Numbered from the stretch's first letter, positions 33,863 through 44,584 are shown. The stretch: 64,000 nt of DNA from an uncultured Ferrovibrio sp. (GCF_937960835.1 NZ_CALGPC010000002.1:233223-297222), one strand, 5' to 3'. A program made the numbers and translations. Notes: generated from the sequence alone by a model not told the origin.

Positions 33863-34480
33863 ATGAAACTGTTTTACTCCTCCAATAGTTGTTCGCTCGC
33901 CTCGCATATCGCGCTGGAGGAGGCGGGGGTGCCCTATGAGGCCGTGCGGCTGGATCTTAAAGCCGGGGACCAGCGCAAGCCGGAGTATCTGAAGATGAAT
34001 CCCAAGGGGCGGGTCCCGACCCTGGTGACCGAGCAAGGGGTGCTGACTGAAAGCCCTGCGATCCTGACCTATATCGCGCAGCGCTTCCCGGAGGCGAAGC
34101 TGGCGCCCCTGAACGACGCCTTTGCCTTTGCCCAGGTGCAGTCTTTCAACAGCTATCTCTGCTCCACCGTCCATGTCGCCCATGCCCATAAGGTCCGCGG
34201 CACCCGCTGGGCCGACGATCCGGTTGCCCTGGCCGACATGCAGCGGAAGGTGCCCCAGACCATGGGCGAGTGCTTCGATCTGATCGAGCGTGAGCTGTTC
34301 CGGGGCCCCTGGGCGATGGGGGAGGATTACACCATCGTCGACCCGTATCTTTTTACCTTCACCACCTGGCTGGAGGGCGACGAGGTTGATGTCGCCCGTT
34401 TCCCCAAGGTGCAGGCGCATATGAAACGGATGATGGAGCGTCCGGCGGTGAAAAAGGTGCTGGCCGTCCACGCGGCCTGA
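33863..34480 (+). CDS. glutathione S-transferase
   Basis: A 205-residue GST with an N-terminal thioredoxin-fold domain and a C-terminal helical domain. The early Ser/Cys region YSSNSCSLASHI holds the likely catalytic residue (beta-class GSTs use Cys10, here NSCS). The cis-proline PKGRVPTL and the glutathione-binding ESPAILTYI are intact. GAGAGAAACG precedes the ATG. It follows the P450 gene by 12 bases, so they are probably cotranscribed, which would suit a detoxification pair; that is inference. Confidence 0.9.
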   Translation: MKLFYSSNSCSLASHIALEEAGVPYEAVRLDLKAGDQRKPEYLKMNPKGRVPTLVTEQGVLTESPAILTYIAQRFPEAKLAPLNDAFAFAQVQSFNSYLCSTVHVAHAHKVRGTRWADDPVALADMQRKVPQTMGECFDLIERELFRGPWAMGEDYTIVDPYLFTFTTWLEGDEVDVARFPKVQAHMKRMMERPAVKKVLAVHAA

Positions 34481-34612
34481 GGCCCGGTCTTAGGGCTGGA
34501 CGACTGCAACCTGGAATAGAGGCTTTGTAAACCGGCCAGAACTCGGAAAAACCTCGTCCTGAAGGCGGGCACCGGCTGGCCGGGACGAAGGCGGGCCGCT
34601 AGACTCCCGGCC

Positions 34613-34912
34613 ATGAGCAAGGAGACACGGCGTTATTTCATCGAGGGGCGCGTGCAGGGCGTCGGCTTCCGCTACTGGACGGTCGGCAGGGCCAGACACC
34701 ACGGTCTGGTCGGCTGGGTCCGGAACCGGCGGGACGGGCGCGTCGAGGTTCTGGCTTATGGCGACCGCTCGGTCCTGGACGGCTTTGAGCGCGAGCTGGC
34801 GGAGGGCCCGCCTGCGGCCCTGGTTCAGGGTGTCGTACCCGCTCCGGTGACGCCTGAAGAAACCGAGCTGACCTCGACGGCAACCGTTTTCGAGCAGGTG
34901 CCGACAGAGTAG
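34613..34912 (+). CDS. acyP: acylphosphatase
   Basis: A 99-residue ferredoxin-like enzyme hydrolysing acylphosphates. Both catalytic residues are present: Arg20 in GRVQGVGFRYW and Asn38 in GWVRNRRDGRVEV. ATG 34613 follows in a 132-base gap from the GST gene that otherwise shows nothing. Cytosolic, one domain, usual length. Confidence 0.94.
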   Translation: MSKETRRYFIEGRVQGVGFRYWTVGRARHHGLVGWVRNRRDGRVEVLAYGDRSVLDGFERELAEGPPAALVQGVVPAPVTPEETELTSTATVFEQVPTE

Positions 34913-34951
34913 GGCCAAATGATAAAACCTGCAAAGAAACAATCATAAATT

Positions 34952-35209
34952 ATGGAAAAGAAAAAGAAATTCAAGCTCACCTTAAAGCAGTGGGCGATCT
35001 GTTATGCCGGCTCGCTCGGCTTTGGTGGCCTAGCCTGGTGGGCCACCAGCAGCCCCTGGATCGGTGGTGGCGTTCTTATAGCTTTTACAGCGGCTTACGT
35101 ATTTTATTTGGCAGGCAAGGTTACAGAAACTGAAACGCGTGCGCTGTCCACCGAGGGGCTATCTCGACAGCAGCGGCGGGCGCTGGAGCGCAAGGTAAAA
35201 GCCAAGTAA
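34952..35209 (+). CDS. small membrane protein, AT-rich gene
   Basis: An 85-residue protein. A very basic N-terminus (EKKKKFKL) is followed by two hydrophobic helices (about residues 13-31 and 36-55) and a charged tail rich in Arg and Lys (SRQQRRALERKVKAK). The gene and especially its leader (34915-34975) are much more AT-rich than its neighbours, with many A/T third positions, so it may have arrived by transfer. No family is recognised. It is followed directly by an AT-rich palindrome. Confidence 0.6.
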   Translation: MEKKKKFKLTLKQWAICYAGSLGFGGLAWWATSSPWIGGGVLIAFTAAYVFYLAGKVTETETRALSTEGLSRQQRRALERKVKAK

Positions 35210-35231
35210 TTCCATATATTATATGGAATTA
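35207..35231. terminator. 25-base AT-rich palindrome between convergent genes
   Basis: TAATTCCATATA (35207-35218) and TATATGGAATTA (35220-35231) are exact inverted repeats around one T. The first three bases are the stop codon of the small membrane gene, and lipB ends 14 bases further on the other strand. It could be a bidirectional terminator or, being nearly perfect and AT-rich in a GC-rich genome, a protein-binding dyad. Confidence 0.5.
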
Positions 35232-35244
35232 TAGAGATATTAGT

Positions 35245-35976
35245 TTAGATCGCGGTCGCGCAGGCCTTCGCACCCAGCCGGTCTAGCAAGGCGCCTTCAA
35301 CGGTATCCCGCAGCACCAGGTCCACCTCCGGCATGGTCACCATCTGGCCGAGATCGGCCAGCGAGGTCACACCGTAGGGCTCGGTTTCGGTCGCCTTGAT
35401 CCCGCAGGCGACGATGCCGTCGTAATGGCTCAGGTCCGGCTCCACATTGAAGCTCAGGCCATGGAAGGTGACCCAGTGGCGGACCCGTACCCCGATGGCG
35501 GCGATCTTGTCCTCCCGGCCCGGGCCCAGGGTGGCCGAACGGTCGACCCAGACCCCGACCCGGCCGTCGCGGATCTCCCCCTTGATGTTGAACCGGGCCA
35601 GCGCGGCGATCACCCAGTCTTCCATCCGGCAGACGAAAGCCCGGACGTCTTTCCCGCGGCGGTTGAGATCGAGCATCAGGTAGACGACCCGCTGGCCGGG
35701 GCCGTGATAGGTGTACTGGCCGCCACGGCCGGCGGTATAGACCGGGAAACGGGGATCCAGCAGGTCCGCCGCCTTGGCCGAGGTGCCGGCGGTATAGAGC
35801 GGGGGGTGCTGCAGCAGCCAGATCAGCTCCCGGGCCTGTCCGGCGCGGATGGCCGCCACCCGTTCCTCCATGGCGGCCAGGGCCGCCTCGTAGGGGACCA
35901 GGTCGTCACTGATCGCCCATTCCACCGGGCCGGCGGGGGTATCGATGATTTCGGAGGCGGGGGGCGGAATAAGCAT
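35245..35976 (-). CDS. lipB: octanoyl-[ACP]:protein octanoyltransferase
   Basis: A 243-residue enzyme that transfers octanoyl groups from ACP to E2 and H proteins, the step before LipA. The catalytic Cys191 is in IVACGI and Lys157 in DKIAAIG; the family segments YTAGRGGQ and YHGPGQ(R)V are present. It is about 25 residues longer than E. coli LipB, mainly at both ends. lipA is about 33 kb away at 1998, so the two are not an operon. Confidence 0.95.
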   Translation of the reverse strand: MLIPPPASEIIDTPAGPVEWAISDDLVPYEAALAAMEERVAAIRAGQARELIWLLQHPPLYTAGTSAKAADLLDPRFPVYTAGRGGQYTYHGPGQRVVYLMLDLNRRGKDVRAFVCRMEDWVIAALARFNIKGEIRDGRVGVWVDRSATLGPGREDKIAAIGVRVRHWVTFHGLSFNVEPDLSHYDGIVACGIKATETEPYGVTSLADLGQMVTMPEVDLVLRDTVEGALLDRLGAKACATAI

Positions 35977-36055
35977 TTCAGACCATCAGGCTTAACGCTG
36001 TGCTAACCTTCACCCGCTTACTTAGCGGCAGTAGCGGCCGGAAGGAAGGTATGCC

Positions 36056-36295
36056 ATGGCCTCCAATACAGCAGTCAATGACGTCTCGGTGGAGATCTCG
36101 GTGGTTCTGGGCAAGGCGACCATGCCGATCCACCAGGTGCTGAAGGTCGGCCGCGGCGCGGTCATCGAGCTGGACGCCAGCGTGGACGACCATGCCTGGA
36201 TCTATGCCAACAACAAGCTGATCGCCCGAGGGGAAATCGTCATTTCCGGCGAGAAGGTTGCGATCTCCATTACCGACACGATGTCAGACGATTAA
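36056..36295 (+). CDS. FliN/SpoA-domain protein, isolated
   Basis: A 79-residue protein formed by a single SpoA domain, as in the C-terminal part of the flagellar switch protein FliN (segment SVEISVVLGKATMPIHQVL, then GAVIELD and the closing VAISITD). A GGAAGGAAGG site lies ahead of ATG 36056. It is short for FliN, which usually has an N-terminal extension, and no other flagellar gene is nearby. It could be a stray fliN or a paralogue used elsewhere. Confidence 0.75.
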   Translation: MASNTAVNDVSVEISVVLGKATMPIHQVLKVGRGAVIELDASVDDHAWIYANNKLIARGEIVISGEKVAISITDTMSDD

Positions 36296-36355
36296 CCGGC
36301 CGCCCCGGCTTGAACCCCGCGGCGGGATTTGCTATCTCCCCGCGTCGCCCGATAT

Positions 36356-36442
36356 GCGGTCGTGGCGGAATTGGTAGACGCGCAGCGTTGAGGTCGCTGT
36401 GGCCGAAAGGCCGTGAAAGTTCGAGTCTTTTCGACCGCACCA
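36356..36442 (+). tRNA. tRNA-Leu (anticodon GAG)
   Basis: An 87-base class II tRNA with encoded CCA. The acceptor stem GCGGTCG pairs with CGACCGC. The anticodon stem is CAGCG/CGCTG with loop TTGAGGT (anticodon GAG at 36390-36392). A variable arm containing TGGCCGAAAGGCC is present, and the T-arm is AAAGTTCGAGTCTTT. Confidence 0.95.
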
Positions 36443-36517
36443 TCGATTTCCGCGCCAGCGGATGTTAATTCCGGGCCTGTTCTCACATATCCGGTTATTT
36501 CAGGCGACCTGAGGCTT

Positions 36518-36537
36518 CCGCCTCTGGGCGGCTTTTT
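36518..36537 (+). terminator. Rho-independent terminator after tRNA-Leu
   Basis: CCGCC (36518-36522) pairs with GGCGG (36527-36531) over TCTG, followed by C and five T (36533-36537). An alternative stem GAGGC/GCCTC just upstream overlaps it. It lies 76 bases after tRNA-Leu and 51 before maeB, as expected for the end of the tRNA transcript. Confidence 0.6.
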
Positions 36538-36587
36538 GGCATACTGCCGCTCACCGTTTGACCGATTCCGATTAGGGTTACCCGAAG

Positions 36588-38891
<2,304 letters not shown>

Positions 38892-38902
38892 GGGTGGGAT
38901 CG

Positions 38903-39562
38903 ATGCTTCCCGAACGGCTGGCCAAGGGATATCGCGCTTTCCTCGACGGCCGTTTCTCCAGCGAGCGTTCGCGCTACGAAATGCTCGCCGAGGCAGGCCA
39001 GCGGCCGGAGATCATGGTGATCGGCTGCGTCGATTCCCGCGTCTCGCCGGAAGTCATCTTCGACGCGGCGCCGGGCGAATTGCTGGTGGTGCGCAACGTC
39101 GCCAATATCGTACCGGCCTACGATCCCGACGGCCATCAGCATGGCACCAGCGCGGCGCTGGAATTCGGCGTGCAGGCCTTGCGGGTGAAGCATATCGTTG
39201 TGCTGGGCCATGCGCTTTGCGGCGGCATCCGCGCCTTTGCCGATGATATGGAGCCGCTGTCGCCCGGCGACTTCATTGGGCGCTGGATGTCGCAGATCGC
39301 GCCGGCGGCTGAAACGCTCGGCCCGCGCAAGGCAAACGATCTCGAATATCTGCGCCGGCTTGAGTTCGCTTCCGTCGAACTCAGTTTGCAGAATCTGATG
39401 ACCTTTCCCTGCGTGCGGATCCTCGTCGAGCGCGGTAAGCTGCAGCTGCATGGCGCGTATTTCGGTATCGCCAGCGGGCAGCTTCTGGTGCGCAATCCCG
39501 AAACCGGAAAGTTCAACCCGGTATTCGGCGGTGCGCCGGACTGGCTGCCGACCGCGAGCTGA
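38903..39562 (+). CDS. beta-class carbonic anhydrase
   Basis: A 219-residue zinc enzyme interconverting CO2 and bicarbonate. Zinc ligands Cys42, His103 and Cys106, and the catalytic dyad Asp44/Arg46 in CVDSRVS, are all present. ATG 38903 gives the normal length and follows a GGGTGGG sequence; a start 27 bases earlier would lie inside maeB. Next to malic enzyme, it may handle the CO2/bicarbonate balance, which is an inference from neighbourhood. Confidence 0.94.
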   Translation: MLPERLAKGYRAFLDGRFSSERSRYEMLAEAGQRPEIMVIGCVDSRVSPEVIFDAAPGELLVVRNVANIVPAYDPDGHQHGTSAALEFGVQALRVKHIVVLGHALCGGIRAFADDMEPLSPGDFIGRWMSQIAPAAETLGPRKANDLEYLRRLEFASVELSLQNLMTFPCVRILVERGKLQLHGAYFGIASGQLLVRNPETGKFNPVFGGAPDWLPTAS

Positions 39563-39582
39563 TACCGTCCCAGCCGAGACCG

Positions 39583-40473
39583 TCAGTGACCGATGATGGG
39601 GTGCTGGACTTCGGTATCCCAGTCGTGGCCAGCTGCGAACTCCCGTAGCTGCGCAGCAGCGGCGCCTTCGGCATCGCGCCAGATGAGCCCGACGCGATGA
39701 GTTTCACGCAGTTCGGGCAATGTCAGCGTTGCGACATTCTTGCCCGGCAGCCAATGCGGCACGATGGCGATGCCCACGCCGGCCTGCACCAAAGCCAACA
39801 GTCCCGCATCGCTTTCGACGCGCCCGATGATGCGCGGCCGCACATTCTGCGCGGCGAACAACCGCTCGGCGGCCGGCATGATCTCGGCATGAGGGCGGAT
39901 GACGAAGGGCTGATCCTGCAGGTCGGCGATGCGTGCCGTGCTGCGATGAGCCAGCACGTGATGCGGCGGCACCGCCAGAACATAGCGCTGTCGGAACAGA
40001 GGCAGGGCCATTTCGCCTGGTTCTTGGTCGAGGAACAGGATCGCGGCATCGATACGCCCGAGCTGGAGACGGCGCGACAGGTTGGCGGCGGGCGCTTCGA
40101 GGATCTCCAGCGAGGTATCGGGATGGGCAGCGATGAAGCTGCCCAACAGGGTTGTCAGCTGGTGCTGCGGCAGGCCAGGGATATAGCCTAAACGCAGCCG
40201 CTGCCGCGGCGCCTGTGCCTGGCGCAGCTCGCGGCGGGCGGTAGTCCATTCCTGCAGCAGAAGCCGCGCGCGGGGCAGAAAACGGGCCCCGGCCGGGGTG
40301 AGCTGGGCGCCGCGGCCGCGCTCGAAAAGCGCCACATCGAGGGCCTCTTCCAGCCGTTTGATCCCGGCCGAAAGCGTTGGCTGGGTGACATTGGCGCGCT
40401 CGGCGCCCCGGGTGAAACTGCCGGTCTCGACGACCGCCATGAAGTAGCGGATCAGGGTCAGGTTCATGGGCAT
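39583..40473 (-). CDS. LysR-family transcriptional regulator
   Basis: A 296-residue regulator. An N-terminal winged helix-turn-helix (FMAVVETGSFTRGAE..NVTQPTLSAGIKRLEE) is followed by the usual ligand-binding domain. ATG 40473 or 40467 may be the start (MPMNLT). It is divergent from the thioesterase gene, the usual layout for a LysR regulator and its target. The shared gap holds a 13-base palindrome. The effector is unknown. It also faces the carbonic anhydrase gene tail to tail. Confidence 0.92.
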   Translation of the reverse strand: MPMNLTLIRYFMAVVETGSFTRGAERANVTQPTLSAGIKRLEEALDVALFERGRGAQLTPAGARFLPRARLLLQEWTTARRELRQAQAPRQRLRLGYIPGLPQHQLTTLLGSFIAAHPDTSLEILEAPAANLSRRLQLGRIDAAILFLDQEPGEMALPLFRQRYVLAVPPHHVLAHRSTARIADLQDQPFVIRPHAEIMPAAERLFAAQNVRPRIIGRVESDAGLLALVQAGVGIAIVPHWLPGKNVATLTLPELRETHRVGLIWRDAEGAAAAQLREFAAGHDWDTEVQHPIIGH

Positions 40474-40485
40474 AGAAAAAGACTA

Positions 40486-40498
40486 TTTATGCCATAAA
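40486..40498. promoter_or_regulatory. candidate LysR operator
   Basis: TTTATG-C-CATAAA is an exact 13-base inverted repeat of the T-N11-A form that LysR regulators bind. It lies 13 bases upstream of the lysR start codon and about 150 before the thioesterase ATG, so it would suit autoregulation and divergent control. Confidence 0.45.
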
Positions 40499-40645
40499 GA
40501 CAATTGATTTCCTCTATGCTCCGCTAGGCGTTATCCCAGAGACGGGCGGAAACGAACCTGAGTCGGCAACAGGCCACAAAAGCCGGCTGGCCGGCATCGG
40601 CGCGGGGGAATTCCGCCCGGATCGACCTGGATCGAGGGCAGCCGC

Positions 40646-41119
40646 ATGAATGCCATGGCCGAATTCAAACCCAGCGACCTGAATTTCGAGGCGCGGGTGC
40701 GCGACAGTTTCAATCGCCAGCCCGCGATGCATCTGATCGGCGCACGCCTCAGCCTGGTGGCTCCCGGGCATTGCGAAATTGAATTGCCGCGGCGGACGGA
40801 GATCACGCAACAGCATGGCTTCGTCCATGGCGGCGTGGTCGGCATGATCGCCGACAGCGCGGCGGGTTACGCGGCCTTCAGCCTGTTTCCCGCAGACTCA
40901 ACCGTACTCACCGTCGAATACAAGCTGAACTTGCTTGCGCCCGCCGATGGCGAGCGTCTGGTGGCGCGCAGCATCGTGACCAAGCATGGCCGCACCCTGA
41001 CGATCTGCGCCATCGACGTCTTCGCCCACAAGGCAGGGAAGGTCACGCCCTGTGCAACAGGGCTGGCGACGATGATGTGTCTTCAAGGGCGTCCCGATGC
41101 GCCCCGTTCACCGGGCTAG
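40646..41119 (+). CDS. PaaI-type hotdog thioesterase
   Basis: A 157-residue acyl-CoA thioesterase of the hotdog fold. The catalytic segment FVHGGVVGMIADSAAGYAA, with the conserved HGG and Asp, is present; TVEYKLNLLAPA follows as in family members. ATG 40646 lies eight bases from GAGG. Related enzymes hydrolyse phenylacetyl-CoA or other CoA esters. The downstream gene is isovaleryl-CoA dehydrogenase, but 62 bases intervene, so cotranscription is possible and not certain. Confidence 0.85.
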   Translation: MNAMAEFKPSDLNFEARVRDSFNRQPAMHLIGARLSLVAPGHCEIELPRRTEITQQHGFVHGGVVGMIADSAAGYAAFSLFPADSTVLTVEYKLNLLAPADGERLVARSIVTKHGRTLTICAIDVFAHKAGKVTPCATGLATMMCLQGRPDAPRSPG

Positions 41120-41181
41120 GGCTGCATTCCCGTTTCCGATCCGCTACTATTCTTTCACCCGATTCCGAGAGGGGTTCCATC

Positions 41182-42354
41182 ATGATCGCCAACACTTATC
41201 CGACGCTCGATTTCGGGCTCGGCGAAACCGCCGATATGCTGCGCCAGACCGTCCGCAGCTTCGTCGACAACGAGCTGGCGCCGCGCGCCGATGCCATCGA
41301 CAAGACCAACGAATTCCCCCGCGATCTGTGGACCAAGCTGGGCGATCTCGGCCTGCACGGCATTACTGTTGAAGAGGAATATGGCGGCGCGGGCCTTGGC
41401 TATCTGGAACATTGTGTCGCCATGGAAGAGGTCAGCCGTGGCTCGGCTTCCGTCGGCCTGTCCTACGGTGCGCATTCCAACCTCTGCGTCAATCAGATCC
41501 GCCGTAACGGCAACGAGGAGCAGAAGCGGCGCTATCTGCCCAAGCTGATCTCGGGCGAGCATCTGGGCGCTCTGGCGATGAGCGAGCCGAATGCCGGCTC
41601 TGACGTCGTTTCGATGAAGCTGCGCGCCGAGAAGAGGGGTGACCGCTACATCCTGAACGGCAACAAGATGTGGATCACCAACGGTCCGACGGCCGATGTG
41701 CTGGTGGTCTATGCCAAGACCGATCCGAATGCAGGCCCGCGCGGCATCACGGCCTTCATCATCGAGAAGGGCTTCAAGGGGTTCTCGACGGCGCAGAAGC
41801 TCGACAAGCTTGGGATGCGCGGCTCGGATACCGGTGAGCTGGTCTTTGAGGATTGCGAAGTGCCGGAAGAGAACGTGCTGGGCCAGGTTGGCCGCGGCGT
41901 GAACGTGCTGATGAGCGGCCTGGATTACGAGCGCGCAGTGCTCGCCGCCGGTCCGCTGGGCATCATGCAGGCAGCGATGGATGTCGTTCTGCCCTATATC
42001 CATGAGCGCAAGCAGTTCGGCCAGCCCATCGGCACCTTCCAGCTCATCCAGGGCAAGATCGCCGACATGTATACCGAGATGAACGCGGCGCGAGCCTATG
42101 TCTATGCCGTCGCGCGGGCCTGCGACCGTGGCCAGACCACGCGCAAGGATGCCGCTGGCGCTATCCTTTTCGCGGCCGAGAAGGCGACCAAGATCGCGCT
42201 TGATGCGATCCAGATCCTCGGCGGCAACGGCTATATCAACGATTATCCGACCGGCCGTCTGCTGCGCGACGCCAAGCTCTACGAGATTGGCGCTGGCACA
42301 TCGGAAATCCGCCGCATGCTGATCGGGCGCGAGATCTTCGAGGAGACGAAATAA
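41182..42354 (+). CDS. ivd: isovaleryl-CoA dehydrogenase
   Basis: A 390-residue flavoprotein oxidising isovaleryl-CoA to 3-methylcrotonyl-CoA in leucine breakdown. Identity rests on the position of the catalytic glutamate: Glu250 in the GLDYERAVLAAGPLGIM segment, the place used only by isovaleryl-CoA-type enzymes. The normal acyl-CoA dehydrogenase position near the C-terminus is YEIGAGTSEIRR, without Glu. ATG 41182 follows GAGAGGGG. The later steps (mccB, hydratase, mccA, HMG-CoA lyase) are encoded at 49574-54920. Confidence 0.93.
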   Translation: MIANTYPTLDFGLGETADMLRQTVRSFVDNELAPRADAIDKTNEFPRDLWTKLGDLGLHGITVEEEYGGAGLGYLEHCVAMEEVSRGSASVGLSYGAHSNLCVNQIRRNGNEEQKRRYLPKLISGEHLGALAMSEPNAGSDVVSMKLRAEKRGDRYILNGNKMWITNGPTADVLVVYAKTDPNAGPRGITAFIIEKGFKGFSTAQKLDKLGMRGSDTGELVFEDCEVPEENVLGQVGRGVNVLMSGLDYERAVLAAGPLGIMQAAMDVVLPYIHERKQFGQPIGTFQLIQGKIADMYTEMNAARAYVYAVARACDRGQTTRKDAAGAILFAAEKATKIALDAIQILGGNGYINDYPTGRLLRDAKLYEIGAGTSEIRRMLIGREIFEETK

Positions 42355-42356
42355 GC

Positions 42357-42992
42357 GTGGCCCTGCTGTTACGGAAATGCGCCGTCTCTCTGGCTTTGCT
42401 GCTTTCTGCCGTGTCAGCGCATGCGGCGGAAGGCGACAAGTCATGGGATCCGATTGCGCTGGATGAGCAGCAGGTGCGGTGGGCCGCCGACGAACTGGCG
42501 GCCACGCCGCATATGGCCGAGGTCTTCACCGCGCCGCTGGGCTATCGGCTGGAGCGGTATTTCTGGCGGGCGCAGAAGCCCGCTGGTGCCTTTGCCATCG
42601 TCGTTCTGCGCGACCTGACCGGCGACGACCACTATCTCAGCGGTCCGGTGGATTTGATGAAGTTCGCTACCACGGTCCTCAAGGGCCTGGAGGCCCCGAC
42701 GCCTAAGGCGCTGGATAAAGCCGATCACGCGGAAGCCACGCCGAATGGGCTGGCTTCAGCGCTGCGTTTCGAGCTGGGCGCCCGGCAATGTCTGGTGATC
42801 GGCTTCTATGCGGCGCCAAATGGCAAGCCGCCAGCCAAAAGCATCATGCTGACGGAAGGCAGCATCCGCGTCGATGGCGTCTATTGCGCCACGGCAGGCG
42901 AAAAGATGACGAGTGCACGCGCCAGCGCTGTTGCGCAAGGGCTCACGCTCGGCCGAGAAGCGGCAACGCCAGCGCCCGAGATGAAGAAATAA
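42357..42992 (+). CDS. exported hypothetical protein
   Basis: A 211-residue protein with a signal peptide (LLLRKCAVSLALLLSAVSAHA, cleavage after AHA), hence periplasmic. The mature part has beta-strand-rich stretches (AFAIVVLRDL, CLVIGFYA) and two cysteines (in RQCLVI and VYCATAG). No family is recognised. GTG 42357 lies two bases after the ivd stop, so it is translated from the ivd message. A link to leucine metabolism would be unexpected for a secreted protein. Confidence 0.6.
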   Translation: MALLLRKCAVSLALLLSAVSAHAAEGDKSWDPIALDEQQVRWAADELAATPHMAEVFTAPLGYRLERYFWRAQKPAGAFAIVVLRDLTGDDHYLSGPVDLMKFATTVLKGLEAPTPKALDKADHAEATPNGLASALRFELGARQCLVIGFYAAPNGKPPAKSIMLTEGSIRVDGVYCATAGEKMTSARASAVAQGLTLGREAATPAPEMKK

Positions 42993-43016
42993 CCACAACA
43001 AGAACAGGCTGAAACC

Positions 43017-43415
43017 ATGGCTGAGCGTCGGTTGATCTCCTCCGGGTCGAGGTTTGAAGCGACCATGGGCTATTCTCGTGCCGTGGTGGATGGCGAGTGG
43101 ATTCATGTCTCCGGGACCACCGGCTACGACTATTCCACGATGACGATCTCCGAGGATGTCGTCGAACAGACCGAGCAGACTTTCCGCAACATATCGGCCG
43201 CGCTGGCTCAGGCAGGCGCGAGCCTCGATGATGTTGTGCGGGTTCATTACTACCTGACCGATGCGAACTACTTCCCGCTGATCGCGCCGGTTTGCGGCCG
43301 CCATTTCGCCAAGGCGAGGCCGGCGGCCACGGCCTTGATCTGCCAGTTGATCGATCCCGCCATGAAGCTGGAGATCGAAGTGACCGCCAGGAAACGCGCC
43401 TGGCAACGGGCATAG
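43017..43415 (+). CDS. RidA/YjgF/Rid-family protein, no catalytic Arg
   Basis: A 132-residue Rid-family protein. True RidA deaminates reactive enamines using Arg105. Here the equivalent segment reads RPAATALICQL: the Arg after PA is Ala, so deaminase activity is unlikely and the protein belongs to a Rid5-7-like group. The rest (IHVSGTTGYD, DDVVRVHYYLTD, KLEIEVTA) fits the trimeric fold. It sits 24 bases after the secreted gene and 25 before the second acyl-CoA dehydrogenase. Confidence 0.8.
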   Translation: MAERRLISSGSRFEATMGYSRAVVDGEWIHVSGTTGYDYSTMTISEDVVEQTEQTFRNISAALAQAGASLDDVVRVHYYLTDANYFPLIAPVCGRHFAKARPAATALICQLIDPAMKLEIEVTARKRAWQRA

Positions 43416-43440
43416 CCAGCAAGGGCATAGGGGGAACGCG

Positions 43441-44574
43441 ATGTTTACCGAAGAGCAGCAGATGGTCCGCGAGATGGCGCGCAATTTTGCACGTGAGCAG
43501 CTGCTGCCCGGCGCAGCGGAGCGCGACCGCACCGCCGAGCCGCCACGCGACCTGCTTTCGGCCATGGGCAGCCTTGGCCTGATGGGCATGTGCGTACCCG
43601 AGGAATGGGGCGGGGCGGGCGCCGATTTCATTTCCTACGTGCTGGCGCTGGAAGAGATCGCCGCTGCCGATGGCGCGGTCAGCACGATCATGTCGGTGAA
43701 CAATTCTCCCGTCTGCGCGGCTTTGCTGCGTTATGGCAGCCCGGCGCAGAAGGAGTGTTTCCTGAAGCCCCTGGCGCGCGGCGAATGGATCGGCGCTTTC
43801 TGCCTGACCGAGCCGCAGGCTGGCTCGGATGCCGCTGCCCTCAAGACGCGGGCACGCAAGCAGGGCGATAAATGGGTGATCAACGGCGTGAAGCAGTTCA
43901 TCACCTCTGGCTCGATTGCCAAGGTCGCCCTGGTTTTCGCCGTCACCGACCCGGACCAGGGCAAGCGCGGCATCTCCTGCTTTGTCGTGCCAACCGACAC
44001 CCCCGGCTACAGGGTCGCCAGCATCGAGAAGAAGCTGGGGCAGAAATGCTCCGATACCTGCCAGATCGTCTTCGAAGACCTGACGGTGGGTGAGGATGCC
44101 TTGCTCGGCGCGGAAGGCGAGGGTTACCGGATCGCGCTGGCCAATCTGGAATCCGGCCGGATCGGCATCGCCGCGCAGTCAGTTGGCATGGCGCGCGCGG
44201 CGTTCGAGGCGGCGCTGGCTTATTCGGGCGAGCGGCAGGCATTTGGTACCGCGATCATCAACCATCAGGCGGTGGCTTTCCGGCTGGCAGACATGGCAAC
44301 CAGCATCGAGGCGGCCCGCCAACTGGTATTGAACGCCGCACGGCTGAAGGATGCCGGCGCGCCATGCCTGAAAGAGGCCAGCATGGCCAAATTGTTTGCA
44401 TCGGAAATGGCCGAACGCGTATGCTCGGATGCCATCCAGATCCATGGCGGCTACGGCTATCTCGCTGATTTTCCAGTCGAACGGATTTATCGCGATGTCC
44501 GCGTCTGCCAGATCTACGAGGGCACCAGCGACGTCCAGCGGCTGGTCATCAGCCGGGCTTTGAACCAGACCTAG
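43441..44574 (+). CDS. acyl-CoA dehydrogenase (short/branched-chain type)
   Basis: A 377-residue FAD enzyme. Motifs: CLTEPQAGSDAA near the flavin, FVTSGS-like ITSGSIAKVA, and the C-terminal catalytic glutamate in IYEGTSDVQRLVI, the common position (unlike ivd). Likely substrates are short straight- or 2-methyl-branched acyl-CoA, such as isobutyryl- or 2-methylbutyryl-CoA; the sequence cannot decide. A GGGGGAACG site precedes ATG 43441. Confidence 0.9.
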   Translation: MFTEEQQMVREMARNFAREQLLPGAAERDRTAEPPRDLLSAMGSLGLMGMCVPEEWGGAGADFISYVLALEEIAAADGAVSTIMSVNNSPVCAALLRYGSPAQKECFLKPLARGEWIGAFCLTEPQAGSDAAALKTRARKQGDKWVINGVKQFITSGSIAKVALVFAVTDPDQGKRGISCFVVPTDTPGYRVASIEKKLGQKCSDTCQIVFEDLTVGEDALLGAEGEGYRIALANLESGRIGIAAQSVGMARAAFEAALAYSGERQAFGTAIINHQAVAFRLADMATSIEAARQLVLNAARLKDAGAPCLKEASMAKLFASEMAERVCSDAIQIHGGYGYLADFPVERIYRDVRVCQIYEGTSDVQRLVISRALNQT

Positions 44575-44584
44575 AGGGGGGCGA

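Noticed and set aside
41155..42444. Minus-strand frame of about 430 codons opposite ivd
   Set aside because: Antisense shadow of a clear acyl-CoA dehydrogenase.
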